Shown here: positions 25,921 through 35,153 of the stretch, piece after piece
Layout: each line of letters starts with the position of its first letter
How positions within the stretch are numbered: position 1 is the first letter of the stretch
From: UBA7446 sp965656545
Lineage (GTDB): Bacteria; Bacteroidota; Bacteroidia; Flavobacteriales; Flavobacteriaceae
DNA length: 64,000 bases
Reading direction: 5' to 3'
Assembly: GCA_965656545.1 (NCBI GenBank)
Contig: CBFHKZ010000005.1
Coordinates: forward strand, 62,001 to 126,000
Program-made: the position numbers and the translations under genes
The notes under the pieces: generated by a model
The model's input: only the letters and a program-made list of their open reading frames with translations
The model's database searches: none
Told to the model about the DNA's origin: nothing

Positions 25921-27054
25921 CTACCACCACACAGTATTGGGCTCTGGCAATGTTTCGATACGAATGGGCGCTCCTATTTCTGGTGTCACCAAAGGGATGC
26001 CAAGTGCTGCAGCTTCTTTGCGAACCTGCTGTATGGGCGCAGTCCAGGCATGAATGGACAATTTAAACGCACCCCAATGTATGGGCATCATCGCCCTGGC
26101 TTTTAAATCAAGTCCCGCTTGCGCGCTTTCTTTTGGGAACATATGATTGTCGGGCCACATTTTATTGTACTGACCACATTCAACCAATGCAAGGTCAAAA
26201 GGGCCGTGGCTTTCGCCAATTTGCGCAAAGTGCTTTCCATAACCGCTGTCTCCGCTAAAGTATATGTTCGCATCCTTGGATTTTATTACCCACGAACTCC
26301 ATAACGTACTTTTGCGATTGCTAAATTTTCTACCCGAAAAATGTTGCGCTGGCGTACATGTCAATTGCATGTTTTTAAACGTCGTTGCTTCCCACCAATC
26401 TTTTTCATTGATTTTGGCACTGCTAACGCCCCAAGCTTCTAAATGAACACCAACACCAAGCGGAACAAAATAAGCACCCACCTTGTCCTTTAACTTTAAT
26501 ATAGAGGCATAGTCCAAATGATCGTAGTGGTCGTGCGAGATAATTACGGCATCTATCTGTGGTAAATTTTCAATTTCAATAGGCAATTCATCGCTAAAGC
26601 GCTTGTTGCCTAACCAAGGGTGTGGCGCAGGAACTTCACTAAGCATGGGGTCTATAAGAATCGTAGTACTGTCGATTTGCATCAAAAAGGTGGAATGCCC
26701 AAACCAGTACAATCTCGTTCCCTCGTTAAAAGCGGTAATGTCGGCTGTATTTATATTTTTAACTGCTATGTTGTTTTCAGGGATTCCATTTTCGACCTGC
26801 TCGAAAAAGAATTTTCGGAATATTTTCAGGACTTTATTAAGGCTAACGTCTTTGGCGCTGTCGCTGTCTTGATTTTGAAAAGTACCCGCTTCGAACTGCG
26901 CTGAATTTGCATACAGCTCTTGTCGTTGCTTGGTCACATCGCCCCCAAAAGAGGGGTAATACGCAACAAACAGCTGAACGGCAATAACCAGCGCCACTAG
27001 CAATGCACCAACGTATAATAACATACGGCCTATTCGTTTCTTTATTTTTTTCAA
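25921..27054 (-). CDS. Membrane-anchored metallo-beta-lactamase-fold hydrolase (NAPE-PLD/UlaG-like)
   Basis: A 377-aa protein. Basic N-terminus and one membrane helix (about 11-31), then an MBL-fold domain with zinc motif HDHYDHLD at 174-181 and further ligands in the FSGDSGYG, CGQYN and MPIHWGAF segments. The arrangement matches the N-acyl-phosphatidylethanolamine phospholipase D / UlaG-like group, so a phospholipid or lactone hydrolase is possible. The first codon is a TTG at 27054; the ATG at 27024 would remove the basic residues. A -7 box TATCTTTG lies at 27088-27095. Confidence 0.85.
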   Translation of the reverse strand: MKKIKKRIGRMLLYVGALLVALVIAVQLFVAYYPSFGGDVTKQRQELYANSAQFEAGTFQNQDSDSAKDVSLNKVLKIFRKFFFEQVENGIPENNIAVKNINTADITAFNEGTRLYWFGHSTFLMQIDSTTILIDPMLSEVPAPHPWLGNKRFSDELPIEIENLPQIDAVIISHDHYDHLDYASILKLKDKVGAYFVPLGVGVHLEAWGVSSAKINEKDWWEATTFKNMQLTCTPAQHFSGRKFSNRKSTLWSSWVIKSKDANIYFSGDSGYGKHFAQIGESHGPFDLALVECGQYNKMWPDNHMFPKESAQAGLDLKARAMMPIHWGAFKLSIHAWTAPIQQVRKEAAALGIPLVTPEIGAPIRIETLPEPNTVWW

Positions 27055-27087
27055 TTCGGAGTACTTTTAATAGGGTTTTAATTCCTG

Positions 27088-27095
27088 CAAAGATA
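27088..27095 (-). promoter_or_regulatory. -7 promoter box of the MBL hydrolase gene
   Basis: TATCTTTG on the minus strand, perfect TAnnTTTG, 33 nt upstream of the TTG start. It lies just after the umuD stop, so the MBL gene may have its own promoter. Confidence 0.45.
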
Positions 27096-27105
27096 GCCAA
27101 GTGCA

Positions 27106-27540
27106 CTACACCGCCTTGAGCACATGGGTCACAATGCCCCAAATGATAAGCTCATTGTCTTCGGTTACTTGCAAGGGCTTGTATTGTTCGTTTTCGGGCA
27201 TCAGCCATACGCAGTCTTCGGCTACCTTGAGGCGCTTTACGGTAAACTCCCCATCTACAAAGCACACGGCAATTTTACCGTCTTGAGGCTCCAAACTCCG
27301 GTCTATGACCAGTAAATCGCCATCGTCCAGTCCGGCACCCACCATGGATTGTCCTGCCACGCGCGCATAGAACGTAGCGGCCTTGTTTTTAACCACGGCC
27401 CTGTCGAGGCTGATGCGCACTTCTTTAAAGTCATCTGCTGGCGAGGGAAAGCCTGCCGAAATGCCTTCGCCTGCAAGCCAAACGTCGGCTTCGTTGCTGG
27501 TATCGGGGCTATAAAAATGGAGGGTTGTTGCTTTTTTCAT
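27106..27540 (-). CDS. umuD: UmuD-like S24 family self-cleaving protease
   Basis: LexA/UmuD family protein without a DNA-binding domain, 144 aa. The self-cleavage site fits Ala29-Gly30 in ISAGFPSPADD; the catalytic pair is Ser65 (GQSMVGAG) and Lys102 (FTVKRL). After cleavage such proteins form the accessory subunit of Pol V in SOS mutagenesis. The start overlaps the umuC stop by 4 nt, and here umuD follows umuC, the reverse of the order in E. coli. Confidence 0.92.
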   Translation of the reverse strand: MKKATTLHFYSPDTSNEADVWLAGEGISAGFPSPADDFKEVRISLDRAVVKNKAATFYARVAGQSMVGAGLDDGDLLVIDRSLEPQDGKIAVCFVDGEFTVKRLKVAEDCVWLMPENEQYKPLQVTEDNELIIWGIVTHVLKAV

Positions 27541-28796
27541 CTTACCGTAATAATATCGTGAATGTCTGTGGTGTAACGGGGCGATAAGTGAGCTTGTTTC
27601 ATTTTAAAAGTTCTGCTCAGGTCTTGGTTGGCGAGTTTGATTTTATGCGGGCCATATTTGCGGTGCAATTGGTCAATGCGTTGCATCAGTGCATCGTGGC
27701 GGCTGTCTTCGCCATCAAACAGCGTGAGTTGCTGTGTGTTTTTGGGCACAATTCCCATAACCATTACTCCTGCTTTTTTATACTGAATCCCGTCTTTGAA
27801 AATATGTTCCAATCCCTTTAGTGCATACTTGCTAATGGTCAAACTCGACTGGGAGGCAAAGGGCATGGTAACCAACATGCCGTTGCGGTATTGCGGCAAG
27901 TCGGGCATAAACGGATTGCTGCGGACAAACACATAGACCGCATGGCAGCTACTGCCTTGCTTGCGTAGTTTTTCAGCACAAAGCGTTGCATAGGTCGATA
28001 TGCGTTCGCGCACTTCCTCATAGGAGGTAATAAGCGATTCGAAACTGCGGGTGGTGGCAATGGCTTTTTTGGGGGAAGCAATCATTTCCATGGGAATGGT
28101 AGCGGTTCCTTCCAGGTCTTTTTTAAGGCGTAGCCCCACGACACTCATCTGTTTGCGCACCCAATCGTCGCTGAGTTGGGTAAAGTCATAGGCGGTTTTC
28201 ACCTCGTTGAGTGCCAATCGGCGTGCGTGTTGACGGCCAATGCCCCAAACGTCTGCAATGGGCAGCCACTTCAGTGCCTTGATGCGCTTTTCTTCCGAGT
28301 CAATTACATAGACCCCTTTGGTTCTGTCGGCAAATTTTTTGGCCACACGGTTGGCTACTTTGGCAAGACCCTTGCTTGGACCAAGTCCAATGCTAACGGG
28401 CATGCCGGTCCATTTGTGCACGCGCTTGCGCATTTGTTGCGCATAGGCTTCCATATCGTAGTGCGCAAAGCCATCAAAATGCAAAAATGCCTCGTCAATG
28501 CTGTATACTTCTACCTCGGGTGTAAATTGACGCAAGACTTCCATCACGCGTTGGCTCATATCGCCATAGAGCGGATAGTTGGACGAAAAAACACGGACAT
28601 TGTGTTGTCTAAAAAAAGACGAAAACTTGTGTGCGGGCGCCCCCATGGGTAGTCCAAGGGCTTTGGCCTCGTTACTGCGCGCAATCACACAACCGTCATT
28701 GTTAGACAAAATAGCAATGGGCTTGTCGTTTAATGTGGGTTGAAAAATGCGCTCACAAGAGGCGTAGAAGTTGTTACAATCGACTAAAGCAAACAC
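27537..28796 (-). CDS. umuC: Y-family error-prone DNA polymerase UmuC
   Basis: Catalytic subunit of a Pol V-type translesion polymerase, 419 aa. The palm begins FALVDCNNFYASCERIF, with catalytic residues in EVYSIDEAF, then helix-hairpin-helix (VWGIGRQHARRL) and little-finger domains. The start is the GTG at 28796, which gives the family N-terminus MFALVDC; a TTG two codons upstream is part of a -7 box (TAGTTTTG, 28800-28807). Only 3 nt separate box and GTG, so a leaderless mRNA is predicted. Probably SOS-regulated, but I could not identify a LexA box. Confidence 0.93.
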   Translation of the reverse strand: MFALVDCNNFYASCERIFQPTLNDKPIAILSNNDGCVIARSNEAKALGLPMGAPAHKFSSFFRQHNVRVFSSNYPLYGDMSQRVMEVLRQFTPEVEVYSIDEAFLHFDGFAHYDMEAYAQQMRKRVHKWTGMPVSIGLGPSKGLAKVANRVAKKFADRTKGVYVIDSEEKRIKALKWLPIADVWGIGRQHARRLALNEVKTAYDFTQLSDDWVRKQMSVVGLRLKKDLEGTATIPMEMIASPKKAIATTRSFESLITSYEEVRERISTYATLCAEKLRKQGSSCHAVYVFVRSNPFMPDLPQYRNGMLVTMPFASQSSLTISKYALKGLEHIFKDGIQYKKAGVMVMGIVPKNTQQLTLFDGEDSRHDALMQRIDQLHRKYGPHKIKLANQDLSRTFKMKQAHLSPRYTTDIHDIITVR

Positions 28797-28799
28797 ATT

Positions 28800-28807
28800 C
28801 AAAACTA
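28800..28807 (-). promoter_or_regulatory. -7 promoter box of umuC
   Basis: TAGTTTTG on the minus strand, perfect TAnnTTTG, 3 nt before the GTG start. The -33 element is unclear (a TTG lies 15 nt upstream). Confidence 0.5.
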
Positions 28808-28874
28808 CATTTTTTTACTATACAAAAAGCTGGTTTTTTTCAACAAAATCGTGCGTTAATAAACGCAAATGCAG

Positions 28875-28882
28875 TACATTTG
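28875..28882 (+). promoter_or_regulatory. -7 promoter box of sucA
   Basis: TACATTTG, perfect TAnnTTTG, 20 nt before the sucA ATG. At -33 a GTG (28851-28853) stands at 21-nt spacing instead of TTG. Confidence 0.55.
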
Positions 28883-28902
28883 TTTAGTACAACCACACCT
28901 AG

Positions 28903-31641
28903 ATGGACAAGTATTCGTTTCTCAATGCAGCCCACACGGCTCATTTTGCGCAGCTTTACGACCAATACCTCATAAACCCTGATAGCGTAGAGCCCAGCTG
29001 GCGTGCTTTTTTTCAAGGATTTGACTTTGGTATAGAAAATGGCGAACAGCATACCAGCGACGCCATTCCCGAAAGCGTTCTCAAAGAATTTCGTGTCGTA
29101 AAACTCATTGACGGTTACCGCGGAAGCGGACACCTCTTTACACGCACCAATCCCGTACGAGAGCGTAGAAAATACAAGCCCACCCTTGCCATTGAAAATT
29201 TTGGATTGACCCACGAAGACCTCGACACCGTGTTTTCGGCGGGTGAAATCGTAGGTGTTGGCCCGGCAAAACTGGCTGATATCATTGTGCACTTGGAGCG
29301 CATCTACTGCGAATCCATAGGACTGGAGTATATGTTTATCCGTCATCCACAACGTGTAAATTGGATTCAAAAATGGATCAACAAGAACGGCAACCACCCA
29401 TCGTTTGATGACAATGAGAAAAAACACATTCTCAAAAAACTAAATGAGGCCGTTGCTTTTGAGAGCTTCCTACACACCAAATATGTAGGCCAAAAACGCT
29501 TTTCCTTAGAAGGAGGCGAATCCTTGATTCCTGCCTTAGATGCCTTGATTGAAGGTGCCGCCAAAGACGGGGTAGAGGAGTTTGTTGTTGGGATGGCACA
29601 CCGAGGCCGCCTCAATACGCTGACCAATATTTTTGGCAAGCCTGCGCAAGATATTTTCAGTGAGTTTGATGGGAAAGACTATGAAGAGGAGGTATTTGAC
29701 GGCGACGTTAAGTATCACTTGGGATGGACCTCAAAACGCCTCACAGATGCTGGCTATCAAATAAACATGAACATAGCACCCAACCCTTCTCACCTCGAAG
29801 CGGTAAACGCTGTTGTGGAAGGTATAGCACGTGCAAAACAAGATAAAAACTACAAAGGCGATTCCCGAAAAGTAATGCCCATCCTTATTCATGGCGATGC
29901 TGCTATTGCCGGTCAAGGAGTGGTCTATGAAGTGGTGCAAATGGCACAACTCGACGGCTATAAAACAGGCGGTACCATACATATTGTGGTCAACAATCAA
30001 ATTGGCTTTACCACCAACTACCTAGACGGGCGTTCAAGTACCTATTGTACAGATGTTGCCAAGGTTACCCTTTCCCCCGTGCTGCACATAAATGCCGATG
30101 ACGTAGAGGCAGTGGTACACGCCATGCATTTTGCCTTGGCCTACCGCAACCGCTTTTCACGTGATGTATTTATTGACTTGCTCGGCTATAGAAAATACGG
30201 CCATAACGAGGGCGATGAACCGCGATTTACGCAGCCCAAGCTCTACAAAGCCATTGCAAAACAGCAAAACCCACGAGATATCTACGCTGCTAAACTGATG
30301 TCTAAAGGCGTTATTACCCAAGACGTTTTGGATCAAATGGAAGCCGACTACAAACAAACACTTGAAAAAAAGCTGGAAGATGCGCGACAAGCTTCCAATA
30401 CGGTCATTACTCCGTTTATGCAAGACGAATGGACAGGATATCAGCGCGCTAAGCAAGAAGGTATGCTACAGCCTGTTGACACCACCATTGCACTCAATAA
30501 ATTAGATGCCATTGCAGCAACGCTTACGGAGCTTCCTTCAAATAAAAAATTCTTGCGTAAAACTGAGCGCTTGGTAAAAGACCGCAAGGCCATGTATTTT
30601 GAGCGCAATCAAATGGATTGGGCTATGGGCGAGTTGCTGGCTTACGGATCCTTGCTTTCAGAAGGGCACGATGTGCGTATTTCTGGGCAGGATGTTGAGC
30701 GGGGTACGTTCTCTCACCGCCATGCGGTGATGAAGGTCGAAGATTCTGAAGAAGAAGTGGTGCTTTTAAATAATCTTGATAAATCTCAGGGACGCTTTAA
30801 TATTTTTAACTCTTCGCTTTCTGAATACGGCGTTATGGGCTATGACTACGGCTTTGCTATGGCCAGTCCGAATGCCTTGACCATTTGGGAGGCACAGTTT
30901 GGTGACTTTAGTAACGGGGCACAAATCATGATTGATCAGTACCTGTCGTCTGCCGAAGACAAATGGAAAATGCAGAACGGTTTGGTATTGTTCCTTCCCC
31001 ATGGCTATGAAGGCCAGGGCGCTGAGCACTCTTCAGCCCGCATGGAACGCTATTTACAGCTTTGTGCCAAAGACAATATGTTTGTGGCTGACGTAACCAC
31101 TCCGGCCAACCTATTCCATATGCTGCGCCGACAGCTTAAATCAACATATAGAAAACCATTGGTCGTATTTACACCCAAAAGTTTGTTGCGACACCCCATG
31201 GCCGTTTCTTCCAAAGAAGCCATGGCAACAGGTCAGTTTATGCCCTTAATCGATGACGACACTGTTAAGTCAAAAGAGGTAAAGACACTGGTGTTGTGTA
31301 CGGGTAAGTTTTATTATGACCTATTTGATGCTCGCGAAACCAAGCAACGCAAAGACGTGGCATTGGTTCGTCTAGAACAATTATTTCCCTTGCCTCAAGA
31401 TGAGATAGCAGCCGTTGTGAAAAAATACGCCAATGCAGAAGTAGTGTGGGCACAGGAAGAGCCAAGGAATATGGGTGCATACGGGCATTTGTTGTTACAC
31501 CTTCCGCAAGCACGTGATTTCCGTGTTGCATCTCGCCGTTTTTACGGTGCTCCAGCAGCAGGAAGTTTAACGCGATCCAAGCGTCGCCATCAAGAAATTA
31601 TTGAGTATGTATTTGACAAAACCAAAGACAATATGCGCTAG
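28903..31641 (+). CDS. sucA: 2-oxoglutarate dehydrogenase E1 component
   Basis: Thiamine-diphosphate-dependent E1 of the 2-oxoglutarate dehydrogenase complex in the citric acid cycle, 912 aa. The N-terminal E2-binding segment (FLNAAHTAHFAQLYDQYLINPDSVEPSW) is present, then GMAHRGRLN, the ThDP-binding HGDAAIAGQG and NNQIGFTT segments, the GHNEGDEPRF loop and the C-terminal HPMAVS and WAQEEPRNMGA segments. Full length. The sucB gene follows after 18 nt; E3 (lpd) is not in the window. Confidence 0.97.
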   Translation: MDKYSFLNAAHTAHFAQLYDQYLINPDSVEPSWRAFFQGFDFGIENGEQHTSDAIPESVLKEFRVVKLIDGYRGSGHLFTRTNPVRERRKYKPTLAIENFGLTHEDLDTVFSAGEIVGVGPAKLADIIVHLERIYCESIGLEYMFIRHPQRVNWIQKWINKNGNHPSFDDNEKKHILKKLNEAVAFESFLHTKYVGQKRFSLEGGESLIPALDALIEGAAKDGVEEFVVGMAHRGRLNTLTNIFGKPAQDIFSEFDGKDYEEEVFDGDVKYHLGWTSKRLTDAGYQINMNIAPNPSHLEAVNAVVEGIARAKQDKNYKGDSRKVMPILIHGDAAIAGQGVVYEVVQMAQLDGYKTGGTIHIVVNNQIGFTTNYLDGRSSTYCTDVAKVTLSPVLHINADDVEAVVHAMHFALAYRNRFSRDVFIDLLGYRKYGHNEGDEPRFTQPKLYKAIAKQQNPRDIYAAKLMSKGVITQDVLDQMEADYKQTLEKKLEDARQASNTVITPFMQDEWTGYQRAKQEGMLQPVDTTIALNKLDAIAATLTELPSNKKFLRKTERLVKDRKAMYFERNQMDWAMGELLAYGSLLSEGHDVRISGQDVERGTFSHRHAVMKVEDSEEEVVLLNNLDKSQGRFNIFNSSLSEYGVMGYDYGFAMASPNALTIWEAQFGDFSNGAQIMIDQYLSSAEDKWKMQNGLVLFLPHGYEGQGAEHSSARMERYLQLCAKDNMFVADVTTPANLFHMLRRQLKSTYRKPLVVFTPKSLLRHPMAVSSKEAMATGQFMPLIDDDTVKSKEVKTLVLCTGKFYYDLFDARETKQRKDVALVRLEQLFPLPQDEIAAVVKKYANAEVVWAQEEPRNMGAYGHLLLHLPQARDFRVASRRFYGAPAAGSLTRSKRRHQEIIEYVFDKTKDNMR

Positions 31642-31659
31642 TGCGCCAAAACAGGAGTT

Positions 31660-32862
31660 ATGATTTTAGAAATGAAAGTGCCCTCTCCGGGAGAATCCAT
31701 ATCGGAAGTAGAAATAGCCGAATGGTTGGTTAGTGATGGTGATTATGTAGAAAAAGACCAGACCATTGCCGAAGTAGACTCGGACAAGGCCACCCTTGAG
31801 CTTCCCGCAGAAGAAAGTGGGATCATTACGCTTAAAGCAGAAGAAGGCGATGCCATTGCCGTAGGTGCCGTAGTGTGTCATATAGACACCGCTGCTGCAA
31901 AGCCTTCAGGACAGGACGCAAAACCCGCTCCAGCCAAAGCAACCGTTTCTCAAGCTGCAGCAACCCCTGCACCTGCTCAAACGAACTATGCTACCGGCAC
32001 AGCCTCACCAGCAGCACGAAAAATTATCGCTGAAAAAGGCATAGATACTACTGCCATCTCAGGCACGGGTCGTGACGGTCGTATTACAAAAGAAGACGCC
32101 ATAAATGCTGTTCCTTCAATGGGAACACCGGCAGGCGACCGACCAACTTCGCGCAAGAAAATGTCCATGCTACGCCGAAAAGTAGCAGAGCGTCTGGTAG
32201 CCGCTAAAAATGAAACGGCCATGCTCACCACATTTAATGAGGTCAATATGTCGCCCATTTTTGCATTGCGTGCCGAGCATAAAGAAGCCTTTAAGGCAAA
32301 ACACGAAGTTGGACTTGGGTTTATGAGCTTTTTTACCAAAGCCGTAGTACGCGCCCTAAAAGAATTCCCAGACGTAAACTCCATGATTGATGGCAACGAA
32401 CAAATCCTACATGACTACTGCGATATTAGTGTCGCCGTGTCAGGACCTAAAGGACTTATGGTTCCTGTCGTTCGCAATGCCGAAGCCATGAGTTTTAAAG
32501 ATGTAGAGACTGAAATTAAGCGTTTGGCCATACGCGCACGTGATGGACAAATCACCGTTGATGAAATGACAGGCGGAACCTTTACCATTTCCAACGGCGG
32601 GGTGTTTGGTTCCATGCTTTCTACCCCTATCATCAATCCACCACAATCGGCAATTTTGGGCATGCACAACATTTTGCAACGTCCCATAGCTGTTGACGGT
32701 AAGGTTGAAATTCACCCCATGATGTATGTGGCCCTTTCTTATGATCACCGCATTATTGATGGCCGTGAGAGTGTGGGCTTTTTGGTAGCAGTAAAAGAAG
32801 CACTAGAAGACCCCGTTGCCTTACTTATGGATGGTGATGCCAAAAAAGCGTTGGAACTTTAG
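31660..32862 (+). CDS. sucB: Dihydrolipoyllysine succinyltransferase, E2 of the 2-oxoglutarate dehydrogenase complex
   Basis: E2 component, 400 aa. The lipoyl domain covers about 1-76 with the lipoylated Lys43 in VDSDKATLE; an Ala/Pro-rich linker follows, then the peripheral subunit-binding domain (SPAARKIIAEKGID, about 115-150) and the catalytic acyltransferase domain with active-site His in YDHRIIDGRE near the C-terminus. It pairs with sucA in an operon. The 3' end overlaps the convergent Nfu gene by 4 nt. Confidence 0.96.
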   Translation: MILEMKVPSPGESISEVEIAEWLVSDGDYVEKDQTIAEVDSDKATLELPAEESGIITLKAEEGDAIAVGAVVCHIDTAAAKPSGQDAKPAPAKATVSQAAATPAPAQTNYATGTASPAARKIIAEKGIDTTAISGTGRDGRITKEDAINAVPSMGTPAGDRPTSRKKMSMLRRKVAERLVAAKNETAMLTTFNEVNMSPIFALRAEHKEAFKAKHEVGLGFMSFFTKAVVRALKEFPDVNSMIDGNEQILHDYCDISVAVSGPKGLMVPVVRNAEAMSFKDVETEIKRLAIRARDGQITVDEMTGGTFTISNGGVFGSMLSTPIINPPQSAILGMHNILQRPIAVDGKVEIHPMMYVALSYDHRIIDGRESVGFLVAVKEALEDPVALLMDGDAKKALEL

Positions 32863-33731
32863 CCGTTAATAGCCACCACCTGCTCAACCTTTCCAGGAAG
32901 CATTTCGCGCATCATGGTTTCGATGCCATTCTTTAGCGTGAAGGTAGACGACGGACAGCCACTACAAGCACCTTGCAAGACCACGTGAACGGCCTTGGCA
33001 TCTTCATCAAAAGATTGAAATACTATATTTCCACCATCTGATGCTACAGCTGGCTTGATGTACTCATCCAATATGCGGACGATCTCCTGTTCCGTTTGGG
33101 TGTAGTTAATCTCCACATGTGCGTCCGTTTCAGAATTTGGATTGAAATTGGGAGCTAAGACAGGCTTGTTTTCTGCTAGATACTGTGTGATAAAAGTGCG
33201 TACTTGCTGTACCACTTCTTCCCATGTTGAAATGTCATATTTGGTTATGGACACAAAGTTTTCGTCCATGTAAACCTCTTTGACAAACGGAAAGTGGAAC
33301 AAGGCTTGGGCTAGGGGTGCATCTTGGGTAGTGTCTATGGAAGTAAATTCCACACTGGCAGGCACCAGTTTTTTATTTGCTACAAATTTCATCACGGCAG
33401 GGTTGGGCGTGCTTTCGGCATAAACACTAGCTGGAGCCGCTTTTTTTGTTTTGGTAACTTCACCGCCGTCAGCGAGATATTTTTCTAACTGTTCGATTAC
33501 TTCCTCTTGCACATCGCTCCATTCCACAATGGGGAAACGCTCCAAGGTCAATTGGGTGCCGTTGAGGGTTACAGCCTTCACAAAAGGCAAGTAAAACAAC
33601 TGCTGTGCCAGCGGAACTTCGTTGGCTTCAGAGACATTGTTAAACGCATAGGCACGCTCAACGAGTGGGGTTTCAGTACTCAAAACAAGTAAATCTGGAT
33701 TTTCAGACGGCAATATGCGAAAACGGCTCAT
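32859..33731 (-). CDS. Nfu-type iron-sulfur carrier with two Nfu N-domains
   Basis: A 290-aa protein with two tandem Nfu N-terminal domains (residues about 1-80 and 100-185; both contain a PLAQxLFxxPFVK core) and a C-terminal NifU-like domain with the Fe-S motif CSGCPSS. Such proteins deliver 4Fe-4S clusters to client enzymes. The ATG at 33731 (MSRFRILPS) is chosen; a TTG five codons upstream is inside the -7 box at 33744-33751. Lipoate and citric-acid-cycle enzymes are frequent Nfu clients, so its place beside sucAB may be meaningful, but this is inference. Confidence 0.88.
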   Translation of the reverse strand: MSRFRILPSENPDLLVLSTETPLVERAYAFNNVSEANEVPLAQQLFYLPFVKAVTLNGTQLTLERFPIVEWSDVQEEVIEQLEKYLADGGEVTKTKKAAPASVYAESTPNPAVMKFVANKKLVPASVEFTSIDTTQDAPLAQALFHFPFVKEVYMDENFVSITKYDISTWEEVVQQVRTFITQYLAENKPVLAPNFNPNSETDAHVEINYTQTEQEIVRILDEYIKPAVASDGGNIVFQSFDEDAKAVHVVLQGACSGCPSSTFTLKNGIETMMREMLPGKVEQVVAING

Positions 33732-33743
33732 AGCATTTTTATG

Positions 33744-33751
33744 CAAAAATA
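33744..33751 (-). promoter_or_regulatory. -7 promoter box of the Nfu gene
   Basis: TATTTTTG on the minus strand, perfect TAnnTTTG, 12 nt before the ATG at 33731. Confidence 0.5.
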
Positions 33752-33805
33752 CGTATTAGAACCATAGTAGTTGAATGCACACTGTAGATTTTTGTACTTT
33801 GCAGT

Positions 33806-34318
33806 ATGCTAATTAAAACCATCTTAAATCATACGCCTTCTTATGGCGAAAATTGTTTTTTTGCTGATAATGCTACCCTTATTGGAGATGTGGTGATGGG
33901 CGATTCTTGCTCAGTGTGGTTTCAGGCCGTAGTACGCGGCGATGTACATCGTATTCGCATAGGGAACAATGTTAATATCCAAGACGGGGCTGTTATTCAC
34001 GCAACGTATAAGACTGCTCCGACAACCATCGGTAACAATGTGTCTATTGGACACAATGCCATAGTTCACGGATGCACCATTCACGACAACGTATTGGTTG
34101 GTATGGGGGCTATTATTATGGATGATGCCGTTGTGGAATCCAACAGCATCATTGCCGCAGGGGCCGTAGTAACTAAAAACACCATAGTACCTGCTGGATC
34201 GGTGTTTGGCGGTATGCCTGCTAAAAAGATTAAGGACACCTCACCAGAACTCATCTCAGGAGAAATAGCACGCATCGCAAAAAATTACAGCTTATATGCA
34301 AGCTGGTTTAAGGACTAA
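33806..34318 (+). CDS. Gamma-class carbonic anhydrase family protein
   Basis: Left-handed beta-helix protein of 170 aa in the PaaY/YrdA/CaiE gamma-carbonic anhydrase group. Hexapeptide repeats run from residue about 20 to 140; metal-binding histidines fit the VIHATYK, SIGHNAIVHGC segments, and GDVHRIRIGNNVNIQDG is the family signature. Carbonic anhydrase activity is plausible but many members are uncharacterised. The 3' end overlaps the convergent murI by 4 nt. Confidence 0.9.
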   Translation: MLIKTILNHTPSYGENCFFADNATLIGDVVMGDSCSVWFQAVVRGDVHRIRIGNNVNIQDGAVIHATYKTAPTTIGNNVSIGHNAIVHGCTIHDNVLVGMGAIIMDDAVVESNSIIAAGAVVTKNTIVPAGSVFGGMPAKKIKDTSPELISGEIARIAKNYSLYASWFKD

Positions 34319-35088
34319 ATTTCCACCTGCATAACTTCTGCTACACCAAAAGATTTCCAGACGTCAATTTCTGGAGCAGCTGTGCTGTAATATCTTGTTA
34401 TACCACCTTTCGTATTATGGAGGTTGTGCAAGTCGAGTAGTCTGTTGGTTTGCTTGGCTACAGCAGCACTACAATCCACAATGGTTACATTTTCGGGCAG
34501 TATTTTTTTTAGGGTCTGTGTTAAAAAGGGGTAGTGGGTACACCCGAGGACCAAGTGGTCAATGGGCTTTTCTAGCATGGGGGATAAGATATCACGCAGT
34601 TGTTTTTCGGTTGCTTTGCTGTTTGCTTTGCCTTCTTCTACCAGTCCCACCAATCCGTGCCCCACCTGGCTGATTACTTCCAGTCCTTGCGTATAATCTT
34701 GAGACGTTGTTTGGAAGAGGGTGCTGGCAAGTGTTCCTGCAGTTGCCAACACGCCTATCACGCCTGTCTGGCTACCCAATGCTGCTGGTTTTATGGCGGG
34801 TTCAATACCCACAAAGGGAATCGAAAATTCTACTCTAAGTTGCGCAATAGCATTCGTTGTTGCCGTGTTACAGGCCACTACGATTAGTTTGCAATCTTGT
34901 GCGACCAACCAATTGGTAATGGCTACTGCACGTGCCGTAATGGTTTCTTTTGTTCTTTTGCCGTAAGGGGTATAAGCTTGATCGGCTACGTAAAGAATGT
35001 CTTCATGGGGAAGCATTTCTTCAAGTGCATTGAGCACGGATAATCCGCCTATTCCGGAATCAAAAACACCAATGGGTTTCGTATGCAT
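34315..35088 (-). CDS. murI: Glutamate racemase
   Basis: MurI, 257 aa, makes D-glutamate for peptidoglycan. The N-terminal FDSGIGGLSVL motif and both catalytic cysteines (VACNTATTNA and LGCTHYPFL) are present. A terminator at 35101-35130 separates it from the ompH genes upstream, so it needs its own promoter; I see no clear one in the short gap. It follows the bamA-ompH cluster, an arrangement that links cell-wall and outer-membrane genes. Confidence 0.95.
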   Translation of the reverse strand: MHTKPIGVFDSGIGGLSVLNALEEMLPHEDILYVADQAYTPYGKRTKETITARAVAITNWLVAQDCKLIVVACNTATTNAIAQLRVEFSIPFVGIEPAIKPAALGSQTGVIGVLATAGTLASTLFQTTSQDYTQGLEVISQVGHGLVGLVEEGKANSKATEKQLRDILSPMLEKPIDHLVLGCTHYPFLTQTLKKILPENVTIVDCSAAVAKQTNRLLDLHNLHNTKGGITRYYSTAAPEIDVWKSFGVAEVMQVEI

Positions 35089-35100
35089 GCTTAAAAATAA

Positions 35101-35130
35101 AAAAACTGCCTCGAAAGGAGGCAGTTTTTT
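35101..35130 (-). terminator. Rho-independent terminator after the ompH genes
   Basis: Stem of 12 bp, AAAAACTGCCTC (35101-35112) with GAGGCAGTTTTT (35118-35129), loop GAAAG. On the minus strand T follows the stem. It ends the envelope operon before murI. Confidence 0.8.
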
Positions 35131-35153
35131 AAAGATAATATGTTTTGATGGGT

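Noticed and set aside
35101..35130. GAGGCAG/CTGCCTC hairpin resembling the GGCAGG palindromes.
   Set aside because: It has A and T runs on both sides, lies right after ompH and before murI, and works as a normal terminator. The similarity is limited to GGCAG.
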